10,413 nucleotides of DNA. Source: Anaerolineales bacterium UBA2232 (lineage in GTDB: Bacteria > Chloroflexota > Anaerolineae > UBA2200). Position 1 is the stretch's first letter; every line of letters begins with the position of its first letter. Positions 1-7,470 of the stretch are shown piece after piece. A program made the translations under genes and the position numbers. Below the pieces are notes generated by a model, which saw only the letters and a list, made by a program, of their open reading frames with translations, did no database searches and was not told where the DNA came from. The stretch lies in the NCBI GenBank assembly GCA_002348045.1, contig DDYO01000178.1:1-10413 (forward strand). The letters are read 5' to 3'.

Positions 1-151
1 AAAGCATCTAAGTGGGAAACTCGCCCCAAGATTAGGTCACCCACTCCGTCAAGGAGGTAAGACCCCTGGGAGACTACCAGGTTGATAGGCGGCAAGTGTA
101 AGGGCAGTAATGTCTTCAGCTAAGCCGTACTAATGGTCGAGGGCTTAATCA
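1..151 (+). rRNA. rrl: 23S ribosomal RNA, 3' end (partial)
   Basis: The window opens inside 23S rRNA. The conserved 3' terminal domain is recognisable: GAGACTACCAGGTTGATAGG near 70-88, then AGCTAAGCCGTACTAATGG near 118-136, followed by the final GGGCTTAATC that pairs with the 5' end in the mature molecule. The end is placed near 151 by comparison with the E. coli 23S terminus and may be off by a few bases. The rest of the gene lies upstream of the window. The 80 or so bases between here and the 5S gene are spacer, with no tRNA seen. Confidence 0.97.
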
Positions 152-234
152 CACACTACGTTCGGTGATCGGCGCTGCATTCTGTTCAATTTTTAGGGTG
201 CTAACAAGCATTCGGAAGCTAGTTGAAGACAGGT

Positions 235-356
235 TCTTTTGGTGATTAGAGCGGAGGGGACACACCCTGCTCCATTCCGAACCAGGAAGTTAAGCCCTCC
301 AGCACCGATGGTACTTGGGGCGCAGGCCCCTGGGAGAGTAGGTCATCGCCAAGAGA
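235..356 (+). rRNA. rrf: 5S ribosomal RNA
   Basis: The core of bacterial 5S rRNA is clear: GAACCAGGAAGTTAAGCCC (near 280-298), GCACCGATGGTACTTGGGG (near 302-320) and GAGAGTAGGTCATCGCCAAG (near 334-353). The two ends pair in a long helix: AGGTTCTTTTGGTG at 231-244 pairs with CGCCAAGAGAACCT at 347-360, including wobble pairs. The helix is longer than the mature helix I, so its outer pairs are probably removed in processing and the exact mature ends are uncertain by a few bases. It lies about 80 bases after 23S in the usual rrn order. Confidence 0.95.
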
Positions 357-378
357 ACCTGTTTTCTTTGTTTCAAGC

Positions 379-415
379 ACGGCCCCCGGACTCGAGTCCG
401 GGCGGCCGTTTCTTT
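379..415 (+). terminator. rRNA operon intrinsic terminator
   Basis: A strong hairpin follows 5S. CCCGGACTCGAGTCCGGG (385-402) is a perfect 18-base palindrome. It is extended outward by ACGGCC/GGCCGT with one mismatch, then TTTCTTT. The T tract lies on the + strand side, so it ends the rrn transcript. Read from the minus strand the hairpin has no T tract, but it lies 16 bases past the stop of the convergent DUF4129 gene and may impede that transcript too. Confidence 0.85.
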
Positions 416-430
416 ATGTCTGTGGCCTGA

Positions 431-2023
431 TTACAGGGGAGGGAGCAGCTTGCGGAGACGCTCTAGCATGCGCCTAGTCAGGGCTACCTCGTCCTCGCCT
501 ACCTCGTTGGCACTGTAACGGGCTTCCACAAAGCTTTCAGTGATGGTTTTCAGGGATTCTTCTTCGCCAGTCAAGTGCGGCAACAGGCTGGCGGCATATT
601 CATGGGGGCTTTGTGGCGGCATCCGGGCGTGGCCCGCGCGCCGGGCGCGCTCCAGGAGAGACGCGTAAAGGCGCCGCACCCGCTCGCGGGGCGTGCGGGC
701 CTGCCACAGCCGACGGGACTCTCTGCCTCTGTGTGGTCTGGAATCAAGACTCAAGGATCCGACGAGTTCGCCAAGCGCCTGGACAGACTTGCGCCAGTGG
801 TGCAGCAGGGGCTCCAGCATTTTCCAAAGGCCGGCTAGCCACCGCACGATGCCCCAGGTGCCCATGGATTTGCGGTTTAGGAAGAACTGGCGGAGCAGGA
901 ACACCAGCAGAATCAGGAGCATGGCCCACACGACCGTGACGCGGGTATAGGTTAGCCACAGGGGTCCGTCGTCTGTGGCAGGTGGTAACGCCGGTGGTGC
1001 TGACGCGGCCAGTTGGGGCGGAACGAGTGGAATGGTGTCACCCAACCTCAGGAAGATCCACAGGGGGAAAAAGAGCACTCTGAGGATGAGCACGACTAGT
1101 ACGACGATTACCCGTAGGACCTCGGCGAGCCAGTAGTTGAGCCACATGAAAAGGTAAAAGCCCAGCTCGGTGCTGGCTGCTGGCAAGAAGAAAGCCAGCA
1201 CGCCTATTGTGGCTACAAAGGCAAACCCCCAGAGCGCCCACCGGCGGGGAATGCTGGAGGCAACGGGGGCGTTTTCCCTCTTCCACTGCGCAGACAAGAG
1301 AGATAGCCTCGCCTGCCCGAACAGCAACACTGCTAAACCGACGTAGATGATGGGCAGTCGGGTCATCCGTGAGGTGCTCACCGAGTGGACACTGAGGCTC
1401 TGCGGGCTCAGACGGAGTTGGACGAAAGCCAGTGGAAGCAGGAGGAGCACCGCGCCAATGAGAAAGGCGCGGTTGAGGAAGGAGAGGCCACTGTCCTCGG
1501 AGCGCTCCAACGAGACACGCCGCTGGGGATCAATCACGACACGGGCATAGGGATCCTCGAGATCCCGCAGCCCGTCAGCGATGCCCAACGCCAGAGCCCA
1601 CATGGCCAATGTCCAGATCAGGGCGAGTTGATACTCGATATCATCGAACAGCAACCCTGGGCGGCTCAGCCAAGTCCGTTCTGTCGCGCGGAGGATGTCA
1701 TTGGGGCGGATGAGGACCAATGCCAGACGAAGGATCATGGCGATCACGGTGGCCTCTGCAACGCGCAATTGGGCAAGCTTGAGCGCGTCACGGTCGCGGC
1801 CCGACAGCTGGTCAGTCACTAGAACCTCGGCCACGACCAACATCACCACGGCGACTAGGTACAAACCATTCCAGGCGGGGTACAGGAACTGGGCTGCCGC
1901 TATCCAGGCGCCTGAAATGCTCGCCATCATGCCACTGATGACCAAAGGGCGAAACAACAGCAATCCCCATAGAGGGGCAGGCTGAGGATCAGCCGGTTGA
2001 TCCTGGCGAGGGGAACCGGTCAT
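431..2023 (-). CDS. multi-spanning membrane protein with C-terminal DUF4129 domain
   Basis: A 530-residue membrane protein. Hydrophobic segments, judged by eye, lie near residues 25-48, 52-70, 91-107, 131-150, 185-203, 222-240, 262-281, 287-327 (probably two) and 360-381. They are followed by a basic cytosolic-type tail. Residues about 447-525 match the DUF4129 pattern: RVRRLYASLLERA, then SPHEYAASL, then FVEARYS. In many bacteria this domain is the C-terminus of transglutaminase-like TgpA proteins; here no transglutaminase core is seen. The start was set at the ATG that overlaps the upstream DUF58 stop as ATGA. An upstream start would add about 50 residues that read as an out-of-frame copy of the DUF58 gene. 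It is the last gene of a MoxR-DUF58-DUF4129 operon, a widespread arrangement of unclear function, often linked to envelope or protein-complex maturation. The biochemical role is unknown. Confidence 0.85.
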   Translation of the reverse strand: MTGSPRQDQPADPQPAPLWGLLLFRPLVISGMMASISGAWIAAAQFLYPAWNGLYLVAVVMLVVAEVLVTDQLSGRDRDALKLAQLRVAEATVIAMILRLALVLIRPNDILRATERTWLSRPGLLFDDIEYQLALIWTLAMWALALGIADGLRDLEDPYARVVIDPQRRVSLERSEDSGLSFLNRAFLIGAVLLLLPLAFVQLRLSPQSLSVHSVSTSRMTRLPIIYVGLAVLLFGQARLSLLSAQWKRENAPVASSIPRRWALWGFAFVATIGVLAFFLPAASTELGFYLFMWLNYWLAEVLRVIVVLVVLILRVLFFPLWIFLRLGDTIPLVPPQLAASAPPALPPATDDGPLWLTYTRVTVVWAMLLILLVFLLRQFFLNRKSMGTWGIVRWLAGLWKMLEPLLHHWRKSVQALGELVGSLSLDSRPHRGRESRRLWQARTPRERVRRLYASLLERARRAGHARMPPQSPHEYAASLLPHLTGEEESLKTITESFVEARYSANEVGEDEVALTRRMLERLRKLLPPL

Positions 2024-3198
2024 CGCCACTGGTCCAAATCCTGTTCCTGGCCGATCCAGAACGACGGTACACCGATTGTCGCCAGGTTGGCGTTCAGGTC
2101 CGGGAATGAATCCTGGTTGTCTGTGGCAATCACCACCAAGCGAAAACCTCGCCGGCGAAGCAACAAGCAGCACTCTACCAGTTGATGATCACCTGAGGGT
2201 GTGATTACTACGACACTGGTACCCCACCCCCAGTCCGTGCTAGCCCTGGGCAGGAGTTCGGTGATTGGCTCAGTCTTCCCCATCCGAGCACGGGCCAGCA
2301 CCTCAAGGAAGCGCATGAGCTGCTCCCGTCCCTTGGCTGGGGGCAGTCGTTGGAGGCCGGCGTGACCGGTCAGCTCATCCAGACCCGAAAGGGCCAAACC
2401 GACTTGTTGCCGGAGATCGAGAAGGCGTACCGCTACCGAGGCGGCAATCGTGCATCCCAGGTCTTCAACCGCGAACCGCCCGCGAAGCGAATAACTATCG
2501 CTGTTGAGATCCAGAAATACGGCAGCATGGAGGGCTACCGCTGGCTCAAACCGCTTAACCTGAAGCCTGGAGATGTGGGCGCTGCTCTTCCAGTGCACTG
2601 TTCGCAGGGTGTCTCCAGCATGGTAGTCACGTATGCCGAAAAAACGGCTGGGGTCTTCAAAGAAGCGGGTCTTGGTTGCAAGGTCGCCGAATGGCATTTG
2701 GGACGGGAGGTACAGAAGGGGCAGGGCGATGATCTTGGGGTAGACAATCAGCATGTCATCGGGTTGTCGGCCATCCCAGTCGGGCGACAGGCCCAGCAAG
2801 TCGCCTGTCTGCAAAGACAATGGCCCCAGGCGGTAGTAACCGCGACGCTGGCAGTTGAGCTCGTAGCTGAGAACGGTCCGCTCGTGAGCCGCCAACGAGA
2901 CAACCCGACGTTCGATGCTGGGAGCGCGCAGGGCGGGAGGAAGGCTCTCATGAATGACCAGCCAGGGAACCGGGAGCCATCCACGATTGGCGATCTCCAC
3001 CTCCACGGAAGCCTTCTCACCAAAGAACGCGCGGTCCGTGAATGATCTGTGTGCCGTCAGTGAGCGGCTGGCATATTGCACCCATAGACGTGAGAAGACT
3101 ATCAGCCCTGTCAGCACGTAGACCAGGTACGAGAGGCTCTGGCTACCCGTGACAAAGGCCAGCAGCAACATTCCTATCAACAACGGAAGCACGTCCAT
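2020..3198 (-). CDS. DUF58 domain protein
   Basis: A 392-residue protein of the DUF58 family, the usual partner of MoxR ATPases. The N-terminus carries two hydrophobic segments (about residues 2-17 and 21-38), which anchor it to the membrane. A beta-rich region follows, with RRGYYRLGPL at 118-127 and a GDLLGL turn near 132-137. The signature block lies at 181-218: EDPSRFFGIRDYHAGD, then RTVHWKSSA, then LQVKRFEP. Downstream is a fold resembling a von Willebrand A domain, with FLDLNS at 228-233 where a MIDAS-type motif would be; the motif is not complete by eye. The ATG lies 28 bases past the moxR stop, with a modest AAGGG site upstream. The stop overlaps the next start by 4 bases, so the two are probably translationally coupled. 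Family known, molecular function not. Confidence 0.92.
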   Translation of the reverse strand: MDVLPLLIGMLLLAFVTGSQSLSYLVYVLTGLIVFSRLWVQYASRSLTAHRSFTDRAFFGEKASVEVEIANRGWLPVPWLVIHESLPPALRAPSIERRVVSLAAHERTVLSYELNCQRRGYYRLGPLSLQTGDLLGLSPDWDGRQPDDMLIVYPKIIALPLLYLPSQMPFGDLATKTRFFEDPSRFFGIRDYHAGDTLRTVHWKSSAHISRLQVKRFEPAVALHAAVFLDLNSDSYSLRGRFAVEDLGCTIAASVAVRLLDLRQQVGLALSGLDELTGHAGLQRLPPAKGREQLMRFLEVLARARMGKTEPITELLPRASTDWGWGTSVVVITPSGDHQLVECCLLLRRRGFRLVVIATDNQDSFPDLNANLATIGVPSFWIGQEQDLDQWR

Positions 3199-3226
3199 TG
3201 CTCAACACCCTTGCCCCAGCAACCGC

Positions 3227-4168
3227 TTACGCAGAAAGAGCAAGCTCGACCCGCTGGAGGATCTCGGACACAATCGAGATCGCAGTACGTCCGCGCAAGA
3301 CGCTCTCGGGTTTCACGATCAAACGATGAGCGAGAACAGGGAGCGCCATTGCCTTGATGTCTTCAGGCAGCCCATAGTTGCGGCCGCGGATTGCTGCCAG
3401 CGCCTGCGCGGTTTTGAACAGTGCGAGGCTGCCCCGAGGGCTGGCCCCTAAGGCGATGTCAGGGTGCTGACGCGTGGCGTGCACCAGGCGCACGATGTAG
3501 TCGTCGAGGGTGTCGTCCACGTGAACCTCCCAGACACCCTTGGCCAGCTCCAGAAGGTGAGAGCCATCCACAACCTGCTCGAGCGATAATATGGGATGCT
3601 GTCTCTGAAGCAGCCGTAGGATACGTCGCTCCTGTGCTGCGTCGGGATAACCGAGGCCAATTCGTATCAAGAAGCGGTCGAGTTGAGCCTCGGGCAGGGG
3701 GAAGGTCCCTTCGTATTCGATGGGATTCTGGGTTGCGAGGACCAGGAAGGGACGGCGCAGCGGGTATGTCACTCCATCCACGGAGATCTGACGTTCGCCC
3801 ATCGCCTCGAGAAGCGCCGATTGGGTCCGCGGGGTAGCGCGGTTGATCTCGTCGGCCAGGAGAATATGGGCAAAGGCCGGGCCAGGGTGGAACTCGAACT
3901 CTTGTGTCTTCTGGTTGAACACGTTAACGCCGGTGACATCGCTGGGCAGGAGATCGGGCGTACATTGCAGGCGCTTGCAGGACAGACCTAGGGAGGTGGC
4001 GACTGACCGCGCTAACATCGTCTTCCCAACTCCAGGCACGTCCTGGATCAGCACGTGCCCCTCACACAGCAGGGCAACAAGCATCATCTCAATGGCAGGT
4101 CGCTGGCCTACGAGGACTCTCTCGACGTTGGTAATGATGCGTTCGGCAAAGTCCGATACGTTGTCCAC
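3227..4168 (-). CDS. MoxR-family AAA+ ATPase
   Basis: A 313-residue AAA+ ATPase of the MoxR class, thought to act as a chaperone-like remodeller of partner proteins with VWA-type folds. Numbering from the GTG start: Walker A DVPGVGKT at 43-50, Walker B LLADEINR at 103-110, sensor 1 region ATQNP at 145-149, the family segment EGTFPLPEAQLDRF at 153-166, and sensor 2 GASPRGS at 241-247. The length fits the family. The start is the GTG at 4168: it has an excellent Shine-Dalgarno (GGGGAGGGG, five bases away), and the protein then begins with the usual DFAERI..NVERVLVGQ. An in-frame ATG at 4195 has no good ribosome site and may lie upstream of the transcript start. First gene of the operon with the DUF58 and DUF4129 proteins. 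Confidence 0.95.
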   Translation of the reverse strand: MDNVSDFAERIITNVERVLVGQRPAIEMMLVALLCEGHVLIQDVPGVGKTMLARSVATSLGLSCKRLQCTPDLLPSDVTGVNVFNQKTQEFEFHPGPAFAHILLADEINRATPRTQSALLEAMGERQISVDGVTYPLRRPFLVLATQNPIEYEGTFPLPEAQLDRFLIRIGLGYPDAAQERRILRLLQRQHPILSLEQVVDGSHLLELAKGVWEVHVDDTLDDYIVRLVHATRQHPDIALGASPRGSLALFKTAQALAAIRGRNYGLPEDIKAMALPVLAHRLIVKPESVLRGRTAISIVSEILQRVELALSA

Positions 4169-4193
4169 GTTCCCCTCCCCAACCCGATGAGGC

Positions 4194-4222
4194 ATTGTAG
4201 CCCAACAATGGTCCGAAATAAA
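4194..4222 (-). promoter_or_regulatory. possible promoter of the moxR operon
   Basis: On the minus strand, TTTATT (4222-4217) and TACAAT (4199-4194) are 17 bases apart. The -10 box matches 5 of 6 consensus bases, the -35 only about 3 of 6. Transcription would start near 4187, about 19 bases before the GTG start and just ahead of its ribosome site. The weak -35 keeps confidence low. Confidence 0.35.
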
Positions 4223-4497
4223 GGCGTCCGAGTTGGCGCTACGCGCGTCAATCCACAGTCGGCAACTGCTCTGATAGACTGAGGGGCGCTTGCACGATCG
4301 CACGCTGTATCAGAATTGTGTGCCCACCATGGGCACGAGTGATGGCAGGGGGATCCCAGATGATTGCCTGCACCTACGATCTTCACCTCGTCCAAGGGTT
4401 GTGGTCTCGTGCGGTCGTGCTGGAAGGTGGGGACCGCTGGCTGTCGGCTGGACGAGCAGCGTGCCGTCGGACTGTTCGCTGCTCAACAACCATTGGC
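4223..4497. other. intergenic stretch without a supportable gene
   Basis: About 275 bases between the moxR operon and the tRNA-Gln promoter. Short open frames exist on both strands, but none has a recognisable protein family, a good ribosome site or a conserved-looking composition. The only local structure noticed is a small hairpin, GTGCCC-ACCAT-GGGCAC (4320-4336), with no T tract. It separates divergent transcription units. Confidence 0.6.
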
Positions 4498-4531
4498 TTG
4501 ACCAGCTCTGGGACCCTATCCCCGCATCCTT

Positions 4532-4560
4532 TTGCCCGTGACCTCCACGTGTGGTAAAAT
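4532..4560 (+). promoter_or_regulatory. promoter of tRNA-Gln (and probably glmU cluster)
   Basis: TTGCCC (4532-4537) and TAAAAT (4555-4560) are separated by exactly 17 bases, and TGG just before the -10 box gives an extended -10 (TGn). Matches to the sigma-70 type consensus are 4/6 and 5/6. The start would be near 4567, about 7 bases before the mature tRNA. No clear separate promoter or strong terminator was seen between the tRNA and glmU. Confidence 0.7.
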
Positions 4561-4573
4561 CCCATTGTGTGAT

Positions 4574-4644
4574 TGGGGCGTGGTGCAGCGGTAGCACATC
4601 GGACTTTGGATCCGTGAACGGAGGTTCGAATCCTCCCGCCCCAG
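4574..4644 (+). tRNA. tRNA-Gln (anticodon UUG)
   Basis: A complete cloverleaf can be drawn. The acceptor stem is TGGGGCG (4574-4580) with CGCCCCA (4637-4643). The anticodon stem is TCGGA/TCCGT around the loop CTTTGGA, which places TTG at positions 34-36. The T stem is GGAGG/CCTCC around the loop TTCGAAT (4625-4631). The discriminator base is G at 4644, and the CCA tail is not encoded (CCT follows). The UUG anticodon reads CAA and, by wobble, CAG glutamine codons. Position A58 in the T-loop (4629) is the target class for the TrmI enzyme encoded downstream. Confidence 0.96.
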
Positions 4645-4716
4645 CCTTCGTTGGCGCTGCAAGATGGATCCCAGCAGGGTGAGGGGATTCATCTTTATCG
4701 TTTTTGCGGAGGAGAC

Positions 4717-6084
4717 ATGGCGACAACTGCGGCCGTAATACTGGCTGCTGGCCAGGGCACCCGCCTCAAGTCCAAAATCCCCAAGGTTCTGCACCTCATT
4801 GCGGGACGCCCGATGATCGACTATGTAATTGCCACAGCACGTGAACTTAAACTCATCGCGACGGTGGTCGTGGTAGGTCATGGAGCTGATCAGGTTCGGC
4901 GGGCTCTTGGCGATCGGGTTGCCTACGCTGTGCAGTCACCTCAACTCGGCACGGGTCACGCTGTTCTCCAAACCCAGTCTGTACTTGAGGGGAAGAGCGA
5001 TGCGGTCCTGGTGCTCTATGGCGATATGCCCCTGCTGTCCACAGAGGTGCTGCGTAACCTTGTGCGGATGTATGAACAGCAGGACGCCACAATTGCGATG
5101 CTGACTTGCATTCGACAGGAGGCGATGGGCTTTGGCCGGGTCGTTCGCGGCGAGGAGGACCGCGTGCTGGAGATCGTAGAGGAAAGCCAGGCCAGCCCTC
5201 GGCAGCTCGAGATTCGCGAGCTGAATCTCGGGGTCTACTGCTTCTCCAGTTCCTGGCTATGGTCGAATTTGCCGCGTCTGACCGCAAGCCCCAAGGGTGA
5301 GTACTACCTGACTGACCTGGTCGCCCTGGCGTCGGACCAAGGCCGGCGGGTAGAGGCCATCGTTGTAGAGGATCCTGTCCAGGTCCTAGGAATCAACGAT
5401 AGGGTGCATCTGGCTGCCGCCGAGCGCGCAGTGAGGACGCGAATCGCCGAGTCCTTGATGCGCGGCGGCGTGACGATCGTTGATCCCCACACAACTTATG
5501 TCGATGCTGAGGTGGTCGTGGGAGCGGACACGGTGATCCGCCCCAACACGCATCTGTACGGTCAGACGCACATCGGGACGGACTGCATCATTGGCCCTAA
5601 CACTATGGTTCGCGATTCGGCCATTGGCGACGACTGCCATGTGCAGTTCTCGGTGGTCGAAGAGGCGGTTCTGGAGGACCATGTCTCTGTGGGTCCTTTT
5701 GCCCACTTGCGCAAGGGGGCGCACTTGGCAGAAGGGGTACACATGGGGAACTTTGGCGAGGTGAAAAATTCAAGCTTGGGTGCGGGAAGCAAGATGGGTC
5801 ACTTCAGCTACCTTGGCGATGCCCAGGTTGGCAAGGACGTGAATATCGGCGCAGGCACCGTTACGTGCAACTTTGACGGCCATGCCAAGCATCAGACGGT
5901 GATTGAGGACGGTGCCTTTATTGGCAGCGATACCATGCTGCGTGCGCCTGTGCGGGTTGGAAAACGGGCTCGCACCGGAGCTGGTTCAGTCGTCACCCAT
6001 GACGTGCCAGATGATGTTACCGTGATCGGTGCCCCGGCTCGACCGACGAAAAAGACCAAAGACACCAAAGCGATTGGGGAATGA
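4717..6084 (+). CDS. glmU: bifunctional UDP-GlcNAc pyrophosphorylase / GlcN-1-P acetyltransferase
   Basis: GlmU catalyses the last two steps to UDP-N-acetylglucosamine: acetylation of glucosamine-1-phosphate, then uridylyl transfer. The product feeds peptidoglycan and other envelope polymers. The 455 residues match the usual full length. The N-terminal nucleotidyltransferase has LAAGQGTRLKSKIPK (9-23), GTGHAV (78-83), YGDMP (101-105) and a metal-site Asn in GIND (N227). A left-handed beta-helix follows from about 250, with hexapeptide repeats and acetyltransferase residues R332, K350, H362 (E. coli H363 equivalent) and CNFDG at 384-388, where E. coli has CNYDG. The start ATG follows GGAGGAG at 4708-4714. 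A TTG 22 codons upstream would give a non-homologous extension and is rejected. It lies 72 bases after the tRNA, and its stop overlaps the next gene. Confidence 0.97.
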   Translation: MATTAAVILAAGQGTRLKSKIPKVLHLIAGRPMIDYVIATARELKLIATVVVVGHGADQVRRALGDRVAYAVQSPQLGTGHAVLQTQSVLEGKSDAVLVLYGDMPLLSTEVLRNLVRMYEQQDATIAMLTCIRQEAMGFGRVVRGEEDRVLEIVEESQASPRQLEIRELNLGVYCFSSSWLWSNLPRLTASPKGEYYLTDLVALASDQGRRVEAIVVEDPVQVLGINDRVHLAAAERAVRTRIAESLMRGGVTIVDPHTTYVDAEVVVGADTVIRPNTHLYGQTHIGTDCIIGPNTMVRDSAIGDDCHVQFSVVEEAVLEDHVSVGPFAHLRKGAHLAEGVHMGNFGEVKNSSLGAGSKMGHFSYLGDAQVGKDVNIGAGTVTCNFDGHAKHQTVIEDGAFIGSDTMLRAPVRVGKRARTGAGSVVTHDVPDDVTVIGAPARPTKKTKDTKAIGE

Positions 6085-6392
6085 TGCTTAACCAGGGATT
6101 GAACGTCAAGATGCGACAGGTGCGCGAGTTAGCCGATGCAAAGGGCTTTTCGTCGGAGCCCGCTCGCATATGGGAAATGCTGGCGTTGATCCACACCGAA
6201 GTCTCGGAGGCCACCGATGCTTACAAGAAGGGGGCTCCCATGGACCAGATCGGTGAGGAGTTGACGGATGCCATCATCCGCATCCTGCACCTGATGTCCG
6301 CCCTGGACCAGGATGCAGAAGCGCTGTTTGAACACAAGATGCAGATCAACTGGGAGCGTCCTCACAAGTACAACACCGTGCGCGGAGGATAG
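6081..6392 (+). CDS. MazG-like nucleotide pyrophosphohydrolase
   Basis: A 103-residue, all-helical protein with the metal-binding pattern of the MazG/dUTPase-like NTP pyrophosphohydrolases: E40xxE43 (HTEVSEA) and E60xxD63 (EELTDAIIRI). The family hydrolyses NTPs or dNTPs to monophosphate and pyrophosphate, usually to remove non-canonical or excess nucleotides; the substrate here cannot be told. It is a single-domain form, much shorter than E. coli MazG. The ATG at 6081 overlaps the glmU stop as ATGATG, which suggests translational coupling. A second ATG at 6084 and one at 6111 are possible alternatives, since the GGGGA just before 6081 is too close for an ideal ribosome site. The stop is one base before the trmI start. 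Confidence 0.85.
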   Translation: MMLNQGLNVKMRQVRELADAKGFSSEPARIWEMLALIHTEVSEATDAYKKGAPMDQIGEELTDAIIRILHLMSALDQDAEALFEHKMQINWERPHKYNTVRGG

Positions 6393-6393
6393 C

Positions 6394-7302
6394 ATGACTG
6401 TGTGGGCTGCTGGTGAGGTGGCGCTGATCGTGATGGCGGACAGAAAGCGCTTCCTCATGCGTCTCCGGGCTGGCTCTCTCCAGCACACTCATCAGGGCCT
6501 GATCCGTCACGACGAGTTGATCGGGATGGCGCCCGGATGTCAGGCCGCCACGCACCTGGGCCACGTGTTCTCCGCGCTGCGCCCGTCCCTCTTCGATATG
6601 ATCATGAGCATCCAAAGGGTGTCGCAGATCATCTATCCCAAAGATATCGGCTATATCCTGCTCAAGTTGAGCGCGGGCACCGGCCATCGGGTGATCGAGG
6701 CTGGTACGGGCAGCGGTGCATTGACCATTGCCCTGGCCCATTCCGTACAGCCCGGCGGTCGAGTCTACTCGTACGACCAGCGCGACGACATGCTCCAGGT
6801 GGCTCAGAAAAACCTGAACAACGTGGGCTTGTTAGACTGTGTGGACCTCAAGCAGCGGGACATTGCGCAAGGATTCGACGAACGCGACGTGGATGCACTT
6901 TTTCTAGATGTACGGGAGCCGTGGTTCTACTTGGATCAGGCCTGGGCCGCGCTGATCAATGGAGGGTTCTTTGGCGCTCTTGTTCCCACGGCAAACCAGG
7001 TGTCTTCGCTGTTGGAGGGACTGGAGCGTGTGCCTGCCGATGACATTGAGGTCTGCGAGATTCTGCTGCGCCCGTACAAGCCTGTAGCGGCACGGCTGCG
7101 CCCGGTAGATCAGATGATCGGCCACACAGGCTACCTAATCTTCGCTCGTCGGGTTACTGAGGTGGGTCCTGAGGACACGGCTGATGAGGCAAACGGCTGG
7201 GTGGAGGAGCTCCCGGAGTTCGCCGGCCCATGCAACGACGAGCAGCCGGACATTGGCGGGCCTGGTGCAGTGGCGGGTGAGGGGTGCGGCGAAACCTCAT
7301 GA
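6394..7302 (+). CDS. trmI: tRNA (adenine-N1-)-methyltransferase, TrmI family (m1A58)
   Basis: This 302-residue SAM-dependent enzyme is expected to methylate N1 of A58 in the T-loop of tRNAs, stabilising the tRNA core. An N-terminal beta-domain of about 70 residues (VALIVMADRKRFLMRL near 9-24) is followed by IYPKDIGYIL (80-89), the TrmI lead-in to the SAM fold. SAM motif I is IEAGTGSGALTIALA at 101-115, the ribose-binding acidic residue is D128 in YSYDQRDDM, and LDVREPW at 171-177 holds the D172 catalytic region. A tail after about residue 255 is acidic and rich in Gly, Pro and Glu, probably disordered and variable. The ATG follows GGAGG at 6384-6388, five bases away, and the gene is one base downstream of the MazG-like gene. 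Single-gene bacterial TrmI works as a homotetramer in known cases. Confidence 0.92.
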   Translation: MTVWAAGEVALIVMADRKRFLMRLRAGSLQHTHQGLIRHDELIGMAPGCQAATHLGHVFSALRPSLFDMIMSIQRVSQIIYPKDIGYILLKLSAGTGHRVIEAGTGSGALTIALAHSVQPGGRVYSYDQRDDMLQVAQKNLNNVGLLDCVDLKQRDIAQGFDERDVDALFLDVREPWFYLDQAWAALINGGFFGALVPTANQVSSLLEGLERVPADDIEVCEILLRPYKPVAARLRPVDQMIGHTGYLIFARRVTEVGPEDTADEANGWVEELPEFAGPCNDEQPDIGGPGAVAGEGCGETS

Positions 7303-7322
7303 TGCGGCGAGATTCCCGATAG

Positions 7323-7346
7323 CGGCCCCTTGGCTCCAAGGGGCCG
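7323..7346 (+). terminator. hairpin downstream of trmI, possible terminator
   Basis: CGGCCCCTTG (7323-7332) pairs perfectly with CAAGGGGCCG (7337-7346) around a GCTC tetraloop, starting 20 bases past the trmI stop. No T tract follows, so it may act as a weak or factor-aided terminator, or protect the 3' end of the glmU-mazG-trmI mRNA. The rest of the 168-base gap up to the asparaginase gene holds a GGAGTACTCC palindrome (7392-7401) but no convincing promoter. Confidence 0.4.
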
Positions 7347-7470
7347 GTGTGCGTGGCTGAGGGTTGCGCGCATTGGCGTCGCGTCGGGCGTGGAGTACTC
7401 CGACGGGTGCCAAAGATGCGGACCACCGTCAGCTCGTCGAATTGCTGGGCGGGTTCAGGAGGAAGACAGA

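Noticed and set aside
152..234. A tRNA or small RNA in the 23S-5S spacer.
   Set aside because: No cloverleaf, hairpin-plus-T-tract or other structure was seen in these 80 or so bases.
239..430. A 63-codon frame across the 5S rRNA and terminator.
   Set aside because: It lies mostly within structural RNA and the terminator hairpin.
2024..2173. Longer DUF4129 protein starting at 2173.
   Set aside because: The added 50 residues are an out-of-frame reading of the DUF58 gene; the ATGA overlap at 2020-2023 gives a natural coupled start.
2350..3045. A 231-codon + strand frame opposite the DUF58 gene.
   Set aside because: It is a complementary-strand shadow of a well-supported gene, and its translation shows no family features.
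4290..4557. Small + strand reading frames (about 80 codons) upstream of the tRNA.
   Set aside because: No recognisable family, no ribosome site, and one runs into the tRNA promoter; they look like chance open frames in GC-rich DNA.
4651..4716. glmU start at TTG 4651, giving 22 more residues.
   Set aside because: The GGAGGAG site fits the ATG at 4717, and GlmU proteins begin within a few residues of the LAAGxGTR motif.
7392..7401. GGAGTACTCC palindrome upstream of the asparaginase gene as an operator.
   Set aside because: A single 10-base palindrome without a convincing promoter beside it is too weak; TTGGCG-17-TACTCC was considered and the -10 match is poor.
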